Shown here: piece by piece, positions 39,499 through 48,431 of the stretch | Numbering within the stretch: the stretch's first letter is position 1 | Layout of the letters: every line of letters begins with the position of its first letter | Origin: Paracidovorax avenae ATCC 19860 | Lineage (GTDB): Bacteria; Pseudomonadota; Gammaproteobacteria; Burkholderiales; Burkholderiaceae_C | Assembly: GCF_000176855.2 (NCBI RefSeq) | Contig: NC_015138.1 | Coordinates: forward strand, 2,666,001 to 2,730,000 | Length of the DNA: 64,000 nt | Reading direction: 5' to 3' | Notes under the pieces: generated by a model | Databases searched by the model: none | What the model was told of the DNA's origin: nothing | The model's input: the letters and a program-made list of their open reading frames with translations, nothing else | Translations under genes and position numbers: made by a program

Positions 39499-42404
39499 GG
39501 CCCGATTGTGCGCCGCCTGCCCGTACCTCCCCAGCGCGGATCACCATCTTCCGGAATGGCCAGGGGATTGCGCAACGGCTCCGACAAAGGGGCCAGCAGG
39601 GCGTGCAGGTCGTCTTCGCTGAATTTCGGAACGCCGGTGGTGTCGTGGCCCAGCACGCCGTCCGCCAGCGCCTGCTTGCGCGCCTGCAGCTCCAGCATGC
39701 GTTCCTCTATGCTGCCTTCGGCCACCAGGTGGTGGACGAAGACGGGCTTGTCCTGGCCGATGCGGTGGGCCCGGGCCGATGCTTGCTCCATCACCGCTGG
39801 ATTCCACCAGGGGTCGAGATGGACCACCGTGTCGGCGGCCGTGAGGTTCAGCCCCGTCCCTCCGGCCTTCAGGCTGGCCAGCAGGATGGGGGCAGAGCCT
39901 TCTGCCGATGGATCCTGGAAACAGCGCACGACGGATGCGCGCTGGCGTGGCGCGGTGGCGCCCGTCAGCGCCAGCCAGGTCAGGCCAAGCGCGTCCAGCC
40001 TCTGTCCTGCGAGTTCGAGCATGCCCGTGAACTGCGAGAACACCAGCACCCGCCGTCCTTCGGCGACCAGCGCTGGCAACAGCTCGGCCAGCCGGTCCAG
40101 CTTGGCACTTTCCATGCCATGCGCGTCGGGCAGCCCCTTGACCAGCCGGGGATCGCAGCAGACCTGCCGCAGCTTGAGCAACGCGTCCAGGATGGTGATG
40201 AGCCCGCCTTCGAAGCCCCGGCGCTCGAGTACACGCCGCACCTGCTTGTCCGCGCCGGTGCGTACCGCCTCGTAGAGCTCGCGCTGCCGGCCCTGGAGCG
40301 CGACGCGCTCGGTGATGGTCGTGCGCGGCGGCAGTTCCGGTGCGACATCGTCCTTTCGGCGCCGCAGGATGAAGGGGCGCACGCGCCGGGCCAGCAACTC
40401 GGCGCGCAGGGTTTCACCGTTCTCCTCGATGGGTTTGCGCCAGCGCTGCGCGAAGCTGCGCGCGTTGCCGAGAAAGCCGGGCATGAGGAAGTCGAAATGC
40501 GTCCAGAGCTCGCCGAGGTGGTTTTCCAGAGGCGTTCCGGTGAGGCACAGCAGGTGTTCCGCGCGCAGCCGGCGCAGCACGCGCGCCCCCCGGCCGCCCG
40601 CGTTCTTGGCCATTTGCGCCTCATCGAGGATGAGCAGGTGCCAGGCCTGCGCCGCCAGTGCATCGGCATCCCGCCAGAGCAGGGGATAGGTGGTAAGGAC
40701 GAGGTCGCTGGCGGCCGCGCGCGGAAAGTCGCGGGCCCTGTCGGGGCCGTGCAGCGCCAGCACGCGCAGGCCCGGTGCCATGCGCGCGGCCTCGGCCTGC
40801 CAGTTGAAGAGCAGGGAGGTCGGCACGACGACCAGCGCCGGCCGCTGCAGGCGGCCCGCCTCCTTTTCTGCCACCACGTGCGCCAGGGCCTGCGCGGTCT
40901 TGCCCAGGCCCATGTCGTCCGCCAGGATGCCGCCCAGCCCATGGGCGCGAAGGTACTGCAGCCAGTCCAGTCCCTCGCGCTGGTAGGGGCGCAGGGTGAT
41001 GGCCAGGCCGTTCGGCACCGGCACCGGCTGTGGCGTGCCTTCGTCCCGCAGCCGCTGCGCGAGCTGTGCGAGTCCCGCGTCGCCCAGCAGTTGCCAGCCG
41101 AGATCGTGTCCGGTGTGCGCCTGCCTGCCTGCCACGCGGACGGACTGGTCCAGTGCCGCGCGCAGGGCCTCGATGCGCCGCGCCTCCCAGGCACCCAGCC
41201 GGAACGGATCGCCTGGACGCCGCTGGTGCAGCGCCGGGTCGGTGAGCAGGTCGACCATGGCCCCCACGATGGCCTTGAGCGGCGCGGCGGGTGCGTCGAT
41301 GCGGCGCCCGCCTGGCGCGCGCAACTGGACCGTGGAGTGGTCATCGATGGCTGCCAGCGCGCGGGCATCCAGCCATCGCGGGTCGCGGCGCAACAGATCG
41401 GCCACCATGGGTGAGAGATCCAGGGTTTCTCCATCGATGTCCACGCCCAGGCTCAGCAGCCACGCCCCCTCGCGCTCCGGCAGCCGCAGCTTCTGCACGG
41501 GCCGCGTGCGGGGCTCCGCGGTGTCGACCTCCCGTCCGAGCACTTCGCCCGTGGCGTGGTCCAGGATGAGCCGCCACCGCGATACCGGAGTGCTTTCGTG
41601 CGCAAAGCCGGGGGCCAAGACCACCGACCACCCGGTGGCCCGCAGGCGCGGCACCGCGTCGGCCCAGAAGTCGCCGAAAGCCGCTTCCTGCGGCAGCGTC
41701 CACGCCGGTCCCGGAGGAATGGCAGCAACGGCGGCACCGTCCTGCACAGGTGCCTGTTCCGGCAGCGCACTGCCCACGAGGCCCAGTGCGTCGCCCGGCC
41801 CGCGCCACTGCAGCCGATCCGCGGGTACCGGCACGAGCCCCGTGTCGCGCAGGGCGTCCATGGCGTCGGCCTCGGCATGCACATCGCGGTGCAGCCACCC
41901 TCCCGCGGCGCCGGGCACGGCCATGCGCGCAGGTGGCCGCGTATTGAGGATGCTGGCGGGGGCGGGCACCGTCCAGAGGGTCCCATCTTGCAGCCGGTAG
42001 GTCCAGTCCACCCACGCCAGCGTCACCTGGCCACCCCGGGGACCCATGCCGCCGTGCGCCCGCATGCCCAGAAGGCCGTCGCCGCGGCCCAGCGTGCGCA
42101 GGGTGAGCCGGGGTTGGAAGGCGGACGCGCTGGAGGACGTTGGGACGGTGGCGGCACCGCCCGCTGAGGTGCCGTGTTGTGTCGGGGAGGCCTCCGGCAC
42201 AAGCGATGCCTGCCTTGCAGCGCCTGCCTCCTGCAGCCGTTCCATGGCCTGGCGCGCCTGGACATCCGTCAGGGGTGGAAGGCTGGCCAAGGCCTCCGCA
42301 CCGAGCGCTGCGCCCAGCGCGTCCACCCAGGCCTGCACGGCAGAGTCATCCGGCACGCCGGGGGGTGGGGGAGAAGGCAGCGGCGCGCCGGGAGGACGGG
42401 GCAT
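39495..42404 (-). CDS. SNF2/Rad54-family helicase
   Basis: 969 residues from ATG 42404; earlier starts lie in the next gene's region. The N-terminal 350 residues are variable. The SNF2 motor follows: motif I ILADDMGLGKTAQALAHV, motif II LLILDEAQMAKN, motif III LTGTPLENHLGELW, and the C-terminal helicase half with VFSQFTGML, LLASLKAGGTGLNLTAAD and HRIGQDKPVFV. ATP-driven DNA translocase, probably remodelling protein-DNA complexes or aiding repair. Operon with the EVE gene downstream. Confidence 0.92.
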   Translation of the reverse strand: MPRPPGAPLPSPPPPGVPDDSAVQAWVDALGAALGAEALASLPPLTDVQARQAMERLQEAGAARQASLVPEASPTQHGTSAGGAATVPTSSSASAFQPRLTLRTLGRGDGLLGMRAHGGMGPRGGQVTLAWVDWTYRLQDGTLWTVPAPASILNTRPPARMAVPGAAGGWLHRDVHAEADAMDALRDTGLVPVPADRLQWRGPGDALGLVGSALPEQAPVQDGAAVAAIPPGPAWTLPQEAAFGDFWADAVPRLRATGWSVVLAPGFAHESTPVSRWRLILDHATGEVLGREVDTAEPRTRPVQKLRLPEREGAWLLSLGVDIDGETLDLSPMVADLLRRDPRWLDARALAAIDDHSTVQLRAPGGRRIDAPAAPLKAIVGAMVDLLTDPALHQRRPGDPFRLGAWEARRIEALRAALDQSVRVAGRQAHTGHDLGWQLLGDAGLAQLAQRLRDEGTPQPVPVPNGLAITLRPYQREGLDWLQYLRAHGLGGILADDMGLGKTAQALAHVVAEKEAGRLQRPALVVVPTSLLFNWQAEAARMAPGLRVLALHGPDRARDFPRAAASDLVLTTYPLLWRDADALAAQAWHLLILDEAQMAKNAGGRGARVLRRLRAEHLLCLTGTPLENHLGELWTHFDFLMPGFLGNARSFAQRWRKPIEENGETLRAELLARRVRPFILRRRKDDVAPELPPRTTITERVALQGRQRELYEAVRTGADKQVRRVLERRGFEGGLITILDALLKLRQVCCDPRLVKGLPDAHGMESAKLDRLAELLPALVAEGRRVLVFSQFTGMLELAGQRLDALGLTWLALTGATAPRQRASVVRCFQDPSAEGSAPILLASLKAGGTGLNLTAADTVVHLDPWWNPAVMEQASARAHRIGQDKPVFVHHLVAEGSIEERMLELQARKQALADGVLGHDTTGVPKFSEDDLHALLAPLSEPLRNPLAIPEDGDPRWGGTGRRRTIGP

Positions 42405-42456
42405 GGCGGCATTGTGCAGCCAGGCCCGGGCGTCTGGCGCACCCGGGGTGGCGGCC

Positions 42457-43032
42457 TCAGTGCGCCGGGGGAGCACCCTCGCCAGGGGCGGGCAGCAGCA
42501 GCCCTGCCGCCTTGGCCACCTGCACGCAGTCGCGCAGGTGGAGTTCGCCCAGGTAGCGCAGCGTGGCGTAGCCCAGGGCTGCGGATACGGCCTGGCCTGC
42601 CAGGGGGACGAACTTGGCTGCCTGCTGGGCAGTGAGGCGCACACCGATGAGGCGCAGGGCGCGCATCACCAGTTCCCGCGTGACGATGCGGCCGATCAGT
42701 GCAGAGCCCACCATGCCCACGGCCTTCTGCACCTGCTCGCGCTTGTGCGGCGTGAGCCGGTCGATCTGTTCGGGCGTCAGGCCGAACTCGGCGTTGATTT
42801 CCGGGATGAGGCGGGTGAGCAGGGCCGCATCCACCGCCCAGTCGAGCCCGGGCACGGGAACGACGCCGGCAGCGGCCGCCATGAGGGCGCGGCGATGGAG
42901 AAGCTTCCGGCTGCGCCGCACCGCCGATTCCAGCGCCGGGTGGCCGCTGGCCATGGCGCCGGCATCCGGTGATGGTACGGAGCCGGCGGCCTCCTTGGAG
43001 TCGCGGGAAGGGGAGGAAAACGGACCGGCCAT
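42457..43032 (-). CDS. DUF697-like membrane-associated protein
   Basis: 191 residues from ATG 43032. Residues 45-170 contain KLLHRRALMAAAAGVVPVPG, LTRLIPEINAEFGL and the helices GVRLTAQQAAKFVPLAG and AALGYATLRYLGELH, resembling DUF697/YcjF C-terminal domains often linked to GTPases. Two hydrophobic helices suggest membrane association. Function unknown. It lies 23 bp downstream of the YeaQ-type gene and 52 bp before the helicase. Confidence 0.7.
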   Translation of the reverse strand: MAGPFSSPSRDSKEAAGSVPSPDAGAMASGHPALESAVRRSRKLLHRRALMAAAAGVVPVPGLDWAVDAALLTRLIPEINAEFGLTPEQIDRLTPHKREQVQKAVGMVGSALIGRIVTRELVMRALRLIGVRLTAQQAAKFVPLAGQAVSAALGYATLRYLGELHLRDCVQVAKAAGLLLPAPGEGAPPAH

Positions 43033-43055
43033 CGCCTTGTGGTGCAGCGGCTTGG

Positions 43056-43307
43056 TCAGGACTTGCTGCGGATCATGCCGTAGAGGACCAGCAGCACGAT
43101 GGCGCCGACGATGGAGGCAATCCATCCCGCTGCCTCGCCCTGCTGGTACCAGCCCATGGCGACGCCTACATAAGTTGCCAGGAAGGAGCCTGCCACCCCG
43201 AGCAGCGAGGTCATGATCCAGCCGAGCTTGTCATCCCCGGGCTTCAGGGCACGGGCGAGCAGACCGACGACGAGGCCGACGAGCAGGGTACCGATCAGGG
43301 AAAACAT
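43056..43307 (-). CDS. GlsB/YeaQ/YmgE-family membrane protein
   Basis: 83 residues with three hydrophobic segments: MFSLIGTLLVGLVVGLLARA, GWIMTSLLGVAGSFLATYVG and IASIVGAIVLLVLYGMIR. The Gly pattern and LARALKPGDDKLG loop are typical of the transglycosylase-associated (YeaQ) family, small stress-induced inner-membrane proteins of uncertain role. First gene of the leftward set. Confidence 0.92.
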   Translation of the reverse strand: MFSLIGTLLVGLVVGLLARALKPGDDKLGWIMTSLLGVAGSFLATYVGVAMGWYQQGEAAGWIASIVGAIVLLVLYGMIRSKS

Positions 43308-43725
43308 GGCGTGCGATCGCTTTCGATGGAATAAGGGAAACGGGAGGGGGGAACGGCACGCGTCGCCGCATGCCCGTGCTTCAATCTACCCGGCCCGGCA
43401 GTACCGCCATGTCGGACAAGGCGCATAGCGGCCGCTGAGGGCTCTCCGTGTCTTTCCAATGTAGAACCGGTGTCGGAGCCTTCCCACATCCGGACGGGAG
43501 GGCTTCCGGTGGCAGGGGGTGGGCGGCACGTCTATTGTTTGAACCTGTGCAAGCCAGCGAAGGGTGCAAGGACAGAGAAACGGAGCGCGCCGCAGTCGGG
43601 TTCGAGCGCGGAAATCGAACCGCGGATCTTGGAAAACCGCTGCCCTGGACAGGGCGAGGAGATGACCGGATGGACTGCTGCCCAGCAGAACCAGACCACC
43701 CGGCAGGGCCGGGCGTGAAAGGCGA
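43308..43725. other. Gene-free stretch
   Basis: 418 bp between two leftward genes. No convincing coding frame, tRNA or intrinsic terminator was found; frames crossing it have no domain similarity. It should contain the promoter for the YeaQ-type gene near 43308-43400, but no clear -35/-10 pair was identified. Confidence 0.45.
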
Positions 43726-44313
43726 TCAGTTCAGCGGGTTCTGTGCCGACGCGGACGGGGTGGCGACCGCCTGGTCTTCGCTGAGCACGCGGCGGGCACC
43801 GTTGAAGCGGCGTTGCCAGTATGAAGCGCTCATGTCTTCCACCCGGACTTCCGCACCGCTGCGGGGCGAGTGGATGAACTTGCCGTCGCCCAGATAGAGG
43901 CCCACATGGCTGTAGGCACGGCGCATGGTATTGAAGAAGACGAGGTCTCCGGGCTGGAGATCCTTCTTGTCGATGGTCTCGGTGGCTGCGGCCTGTTCAT
44001 TGGCCCGGCGGGGAAGGGCAAGACCGATGGTCTGGCCGTAGATCGCACGGATGAAGCCGCTGCAATCGAACCCGCTGTCGGCCGTGTTGCCTCCACGGCG
44101 GTACGGGACACCGAGAAAGCCCATCGCAGTGGAGATCAGTTCGCCGGTACGGTCCTGAACGCTGGCCCGCACTTCACGCAGCTGATTGAGCACCTGGTGC
44201 CTGTCGATGAGGAATCGATCCAGGTCATCAGGCGCCGGAGTGGCTGCGTTGTTGTGGGGAGCGGCATGGGCGGTGGCGCAAACCAGTAACAAAAGGCAAA
44301 TCCAACGTGACAT
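43726..44313 (-). CDS. NlpC/P60 cell-wall peptidase
   Basis: 195 residues from ATG 44313, giving a clean signal peptide (MSRWICLLLLVCATAHA). The NlpC/P60 domain (about 58-180) has the catalytic Cys84 in DSGFDCSGFIRAIYG, His136 in YSHVGLYLG and a third polar residue His148 in KFIHSP. Periplasmic gamma-D-glutamyl-diamino acid endopeptidase that trims peptidoglycan stem peptides. Divergent from the sugar dehydrogenase gene. A longer in-frame start is possible but would bury the signal peptide. Confidence 0.92.
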   Translation of the reverse strand: MSRWICLLLLVCATAHAAPHNNAATPAPDDLDRFLIDRHQVLNQLREVRASVQDRTGELISTAMGFLGVPYRRGGNTADSGFDCSGFIRAIYGQTIGLALPRRANEQAAATETIDKKDLQPGDLVFFNTMRRAYSHVGLYLGDGKFIHSPRSGAEVRVEDMSASYWQRRFNGARRVLSEDQAVATPSASAQNPLN

Positions 44314-44445
44314 GGGGCGCGAGGGTATCACGCGTTGGCCTTGTTTTAATTGCAAAAAATGTAGCTGCAGGTCTTTTTTCATGGCCTGGGGCTATCGCCG
44401 GGCGTGTCCCTGCGGCACGTTATCCGGTAACACCCCGGAGGCGGG

Positions 44446-45669
44446 ATGGCCCTCTGTCCGACACAAGGAAGCGCTTTGAAAACACGCGACATCGGTGCAA
44501 TTGCGAGGATTTCGCTGAAATTGTCCGCCTTTTGCATGGTCATGGCGGCAGGCCCAGGGAGTGCGGTGGCAGCGGAAACAGGCCTTCCGCCGGTCCGTCC
44601 AGTGGAATCTCCGGTGTCTGTCACAGTTGATGACATTACGGATGGGTTATCCAACCCCTGGGGGCTGGCATTTCTCCCTGATGGCCGTTTCCTCGTGACG
44701 GAACGGATCGGGCGGCTGCGGGTGGTGGAGGTCGACGGGAGGAAGGGGGATCCATTGCAAGGGCTGCCTCCCGTTGCCGCGGGCGGTCAGGGCGGGCTGC
44801 TCGACATCGCGACGGATGCGCAGTTCGAGCGCAACCGCCGCATCTTCTTCTGCTTCTCCGAGCCGGACGGGCGCAATGGCGATGTGAACAGCACGGCGTT
44901 GGCCAGCGCGATGCTGCCGCCGGGCGAAAAAGCGCTGCAGGATGTGCGCATCATCTTTCGCCAGCAGCCCAAGGTGGCGAGTCGCCTGCATTTCGGATGC
45001 CGCATCGCCCAGGCGGGAGACGGGTCGATCTTCCTCACGCTGGGTGAGCGCTTCGAACGCAAGGAGGATGCGCAGAAGCTGGACAACCACCTGGGCAAGG
45101 TCGTGCATGTGATGCCTGACGGCTCGCCCGCACCCGGCAATCCCTTCGTCGGGCGCTCGGGAGGGCTGCCCGAGATCTGGAGCTGGGGGCACCGCAATTC
45201 CCAGGGTGCGGTGATCGGGCCGGATGGCAGGTTGTGGATGCACGAGCACGGTCCGCAGGGCGGTGACGAAATCAATGTGCCGCAGGCCGGCCGCAACTAT
45301 GGATGGCCCGTGGTCACCTTCGGCGAGAACTATGGCGGCGGAAAGATCGGCGAAGGGCTGACTCAGAAGGCCGGCAAGGAGCCGCCGCTGCATTACTGGG
45401 TACCGTCGATCGCCCCATCGGGCATGGCGTTCCTGACGAGCGATCGCTATGGGTCTGCATGGAAGGGCAGCCTGTTCGTCGGTTCGTTGAAGTTCGCGCG
45501 GCTGCACCGCCTGGAACTGAAGGACGGAAGGGTGGTGCGGGACGAGTTCCTGCTCTCGGGCCTGGGCCAGCGGATCCGCGATGTGCGCCAGGGACCCGAT
45601 GGCTGGCTCTATGTGCTGACGGACAGTCCGCAGGGCCGGCTGATGCGGCTGCGTCCGCCCGGTTCCTGA
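44446..45669 (+). CDS. PQQ-dependent aldose sugar dehydrogenase (YliI-like)
   Basis: 407 residues. A secretion signal (SLKLSAFCMVMAAGPGSAVAA) precedes a six-bladed propeller: LSNPWGLAFLPDGRFLVTER, GGQGGLLDIATD, RLHFGCRIA, WSWGHRNSQGAV, MHEHGPQGGDEIN and YGWPVVTFG are the soluble glucose/aldose dehydrogenase blocks that bind PQQ and calcium. Acts in the periplasm. ATG 44446 is listed; a TTG at 44476 with AAGGA upstream would give a more typical signal peptide. Lies 132 bp from the divergent peptidase gene. Confidence 0.9.
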   Translation: MALCPTQGSALKTRDIGAIARISLKLSAFCMVMAAGPGSAVAAETGLPPVRPVESPVSVTVDDITDGLSNPWGLAFLPDGRFLVTERIGRLRVVEVDGRKGDPLQGLPPVAAGGQGGLLDIATDAQFERNRRIFFCFSEPDGRNGDVNSTALASAMLPPGEKALQDVRIIFRQQPKVASRLHFGCRIAQAGDGSIFLTLGERFERKEDAQKLDNHLGKVVHVMPDGSPAPGNPFVGRSGGLPEIWSWGHRNSQGAVIGPDGRLWMHEHGPQGGDEINVPQAGRNYGWPVVTFGENYGGGKIGEGLTQKAGKEPPLHYWVPSIAPSGMAFLTSDRYGSAWKGSLFVGSLKFARLHRLELKDGRVVRDEFLLSGLGQRIRDVRQGPDGWLYVLTDSPQGRLMRLRPPGS

Positions 45670-45745
45670 GGGCGCGCCTTGCCGGACAGGCCGGCCATGT
45701 TGCGACAATGCACCTTTCCTTGTTCATGGCTTGCCTTTTCAAACA

Positions 45746-46360
45746 ATGCTGCTTGATGCCCTCGAATCCCAACTCGTGCTGGTGGACTACCAGGAACGCC
45801 TGATGCCCGCCATCTCCGACGGCCCGTCCGTGCTGGCCAATGCGCGGCTGCTGGCGCAGGTGGCCGGTGCGCTCGACGTGCCCGTGTGGGGCACCGAGCA
45901 GAATCCTTCCCGGCTGGGCCCGAACGAAGCCGCGCTGCGGGCGCTCTGCCGCAGGACGCTGGCCAAGATGCAGTTCAGCGCTGCGGAAGAAGGCCTGGGC
46001 GAATGGCTGCGTCCGCCGGCCAGGCCGCAGCAGGGCGGCAACGCCCGCAGCCTGCCGCGCCACCTGCAAAAGCCCGCCCAGCCGCAGGCCGCGGCCGATG
46101 CGCGCGGCAGCATCGTGATCGCCGGCTGCGAGGCGCATGTGTGCCTGCTGCAGACGGCGCTGGACCTGCTCGAGGACGAGTTCGAGGTCTGGGTGGTGAC
46201 CGACGCGTGCGGCTCGCGCACCGAGCGCAACCGTGATGCCGCGTTCGACCGGCTGGCGGGGGCGGGGGCGGAGCTGGTCACCACAGAAATGGTGGCGTTC
46301 GAATGGCTGCGGGGCTGCGAACACCCGGCATTCAAGGAAGTGCTTGCATTGGTGAAATAG
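45746..46360 (+). CDS. Isochorismatase-family cysteine hydrolase
   Basis: 204 residues from ATG 45746 (MLLDALESQLVLVDYQERLM). Catalytic triad of the family is visible: Asp14 (VLVDYQ), Lys74 (LAKMQFSA) and Cys133 (GCEAHVCL). The relatives include YcaC-type hydrolases. A Pro/Gln/Arg-rich stretch of about 35 residues (84-120, WLRPPARPQQGGNARSLPRH) is inserted before the cysteine strand, which is unusual. Substrate unknown. It may be co-transcribed with the dehydrogenase, 76 bp upstream. Confidence 0.88.
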   Translation: MLLDALESQLVLVDYQERLMPAISDGPSVLANARLLAQVAGALDVPVWGTEQNPSRLGPNEAALRALCRRTLAKMQFSAAEEGLGEWLRPPARPQQGGNARSLPRHLQKPAQPQAAADARGSIVIAGCEAHVCLLQTALDLLEDEFEVWVVTDACGSRTERNRDAAFDRLAGAGAELVTTEMVAFEWLRGCEHPAFKEVLALVK

Positions 46361-46468
46361 CGGGTGGCGGCGCGGCTGTCAGCCTGCCGCAAGCGGGGGG
46401 TGAATGATGTGGTCTGCCACGCCTGCGTGCGAACATGCGCGGGCCATAACGACAAGCAGGAGACACCC

Positions 46469-48394
46469 ATGGGCCGCTATGCCGATTTCCACCGCAGCTC
46501 CCTGCAGGAGCGCGACGCTTTCTGGGCCGAGCAGGCCCGCCTGATCGACTGGCAGGTGCCGCCCCGGCGCATCTGCAACTACGACCGGCCGCCGTTCGCG
46601 CGGTGGTTCGAGGGCGGCACCACCAACCTCTGCCACAACGCGGTGGACAGGCATCTCGCACAGCGCGGCAGCGAGGCGGCGCTGATCGCGATCTCGTCCG
46701 AAACGGATTCCGAGCGCATCTACAGCTTTGCCGAGTTGCATGCGGAGGTGCAGCGCATGGCGGCCACCCTGCGGTCGCTCGGGGTGCAGGCGGGGGACCG
46801 GGTGCTGATCTACATGCCGATGGTGGCCGAGGCCGCGTTCGCCATGCTGGCCTGCGCCCGCATCGGGGCGCTGCACTCGGTGGTGTTCGGCGGTTTCGCG
46901 TCGGGCGCGCTGGCTTCGCGGATCGACGATGCCGAGCCGGTGGCCATCGTCAGCGCGGACGCGGGCTCGCGCGGGGGCAAGGTGGTGCCGTACAAGCCGT
47001 TGCTGGACGAGGCGCTGCGGCTGTCGCGGCATCAGCCGGGCGCGGTGCTGCTCGTGGACCGGGGGCTGGCCCCGATGGAACTACTGCCTGGACGGGACCA
47101 CCGCTGGGAGGATCTGCGGACGCGGCATCTGGACGCGCGGGTGGACTGCGAGTGGCTGGACGCGACCCATCCGAGCTACACGCTCTACACCAGCGGCACC
47201 ACCGGCCGGCCGAAGGGTGTGCAGCGGGATACGGGCGGGTACGCGGTGGCGCTGGCGGCCAGCATGCGGCACATCTTCGATACCGGGGCGCAGGGTTCCG
47301 GTGGCGCCCAGGCCCCGGGCGTGTTCTTCGCCACCAGCGACATCGGCTGGGTGGTGGGGCACAGCTACATCGTCTATGGCCCGCTCATCGCCGGCATGGC
47401 GACGGTGATGTACGAGGGCCTGCCGATCCGTCCGGACGCGGGCGTCTGGTGGCGCATCGTCGAGCGGCACCGCGTGACGCACATGTTCTCGGCGCCCACG
47501 GCCGTGCGCGTGCTGAAGAAGCAGGATCCGGAATGGCTGCGGCGCTACAACCTGTCGAGCCTGAAGGCGCTGTGGCTGGCGGGCGAGCCGCTGGACGCCC
47601 CCACGGCGCAGTGGATCGGCGAGGCCCTGGGCGTTCCCATCGTGGACAACTACTGGCAGACGGAGACCGGCTGGCCGATCCTCACGCTGGCCAACGGGGT
47701 GGAGCCGCAGCCGTCCCGCGCGGGCAGCCCGGGCAAGGCCATGTACGGCTACGACGTGAAGCTGATCGACCAGGCCACGGCCGAGGAACTCACGGAGCCG
47801 GAGCGCAAGGGCGTGCTCGCCATCGAGGGGCCGCTGCCTCCGGGCTGCATGCAGACCGTGTGGCGCGACGACGAGCGCTTCGTCCAGACGTACTGGAAGA
47901 GCATTCCCGGGCGCCTGGTGTACAGCACGTTCGACTGGGGCATCCGGGACCGGGACGGCTACTACTTCATCCTGGGACGCACCGACGACGTGATCAACGT
48001 GGCCGGGCACCGGCTGGGGACCCGGGAGATCGAGGAGGCGATCGCCGCCCATCCGCAGGTGGCGGAGGTGGCCGTGGTGGGCGTGGCCGATGCGCTCAAG
48101 GGCCAGGTGGCGATGGCCTTCGCGGTGGCGCGCGATCCGGCGGCCGTGGCCGACGCATCAGACCGCCAGCGGCTGGAAGGGGATGTGATGCAGATCGTGG
48201 ACCAGCGCCTTGGCGCAGTGGCCCGGCCTTCGCGCGTGCATTTCGTGACGCTGCTGCCCAAGACGCGCAGCGGCAAGCTGCTGCGCCGCGCCCTGCAGGC
48301 CGTGGCCGAGCAGCGCGACCCGGGGGACCTCACCACCATGGAAGATCCCTCGGCGCTGCAGCAGGTGCGGGACCTGCTGGCTGGAGCAGCGTAG
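46469..48394 (+). CDS. prpE: Propionyl-CoA synthetase
   Basis: 641 residues. Acyl-CoA synthetase of the ANL superfamily, ATP + propionate + CoA to propionyl-CoA. Motifs: YTSGTTGRPKGVQRDTGGYA, WVVGHSYIVYGPLI, DNYWQTETGWPI, and the C-terminal acylated-lysine site KTRSGKLLRR. The PrpE-type N terminus RYADFHRSSLQERDAFWAEQ and the block CNYDRPPFARWFEGGTTNLC distinguish it from Acs. ATG 46469 has CAGGAG 8 nt upstream. No prpBCD genes adjoin. Confidence 0.93.
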   Translation: MGRYADFHRSSLQERDAFWAEQARLIDWQVPPRRICNYDRPPFARWFEGGTTNLCHNAVDRHLAQRGSEAALIAISSETDSERIYSFAELHAEVQRMAATLRSLGVQAGDRVLIYMPMVAEAAFAMLACARIGALHSVVFGGFASGALASRIDDAEPVAIVSADAGSRGGKVVPYKPLLDEALRLSRHQPGAVLLVDRGLAPMELLPGRDHRWEDLRTRHLDARVDCEWLDATHPSYTLYTSGTTGRPKGVQRDTGGYAVALAASMRHIFDTGAQGSGGAQAPGVFFATSDIGWVVGHSYIVYGPLIAGMATVMYEGLPIRPDAGVWWRIVERHRVTHMFSAPTAVRVLKKQDPEWLRRYNLSSLKALWLAGEPLDAPTAQWIGEALGVPIVDNYWQTETGWPILTLANGVEPQPSRAGSPGKAMYGYDVKLIDQATAEELTEPERKGVLAIEGPLPPGCMQTVWRDDERFVQTYWKSIPGRLVYSTFDWGIRDRDGYYFILGRTDDVINVAGHRLGTREIEEAIAAHPQVAEVAVVGVADALKGQVAMAFAVARDPAAVADASDRQRLEGDVMQIVDQRLGAVARPSRVHFVTLLPKTRSGKLLRRALQAVAEQRDPGDLTTMEDPSALQQVRDLLAGAA

Positions 48395-48405
48395 TGCAGT
48401 GGGGC

Positions 48406-48427
48406 GGGGCGGTGCATGCACCGCCCC
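48406..48427. terminator. Palindrome between convergent genes
   Basis: GGGGCGGTGCA / TGCACCGCCCC, a perfect 11-bp inverted repeat with no spacer, between the stops of prpE and the fadD-like gene. No T-run on either side. It may serve both transcripts as a 3'-end structure. Confidence 0.5.
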
Positions 48428-48431
48428 CGGC

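Noticed and set aside
43448..43897. 149-codon plus-strand frame in the gene-free stretch
   Set aside because: It overlaps the peptidase gene on the opposite strand and has no domain or ribosome site.
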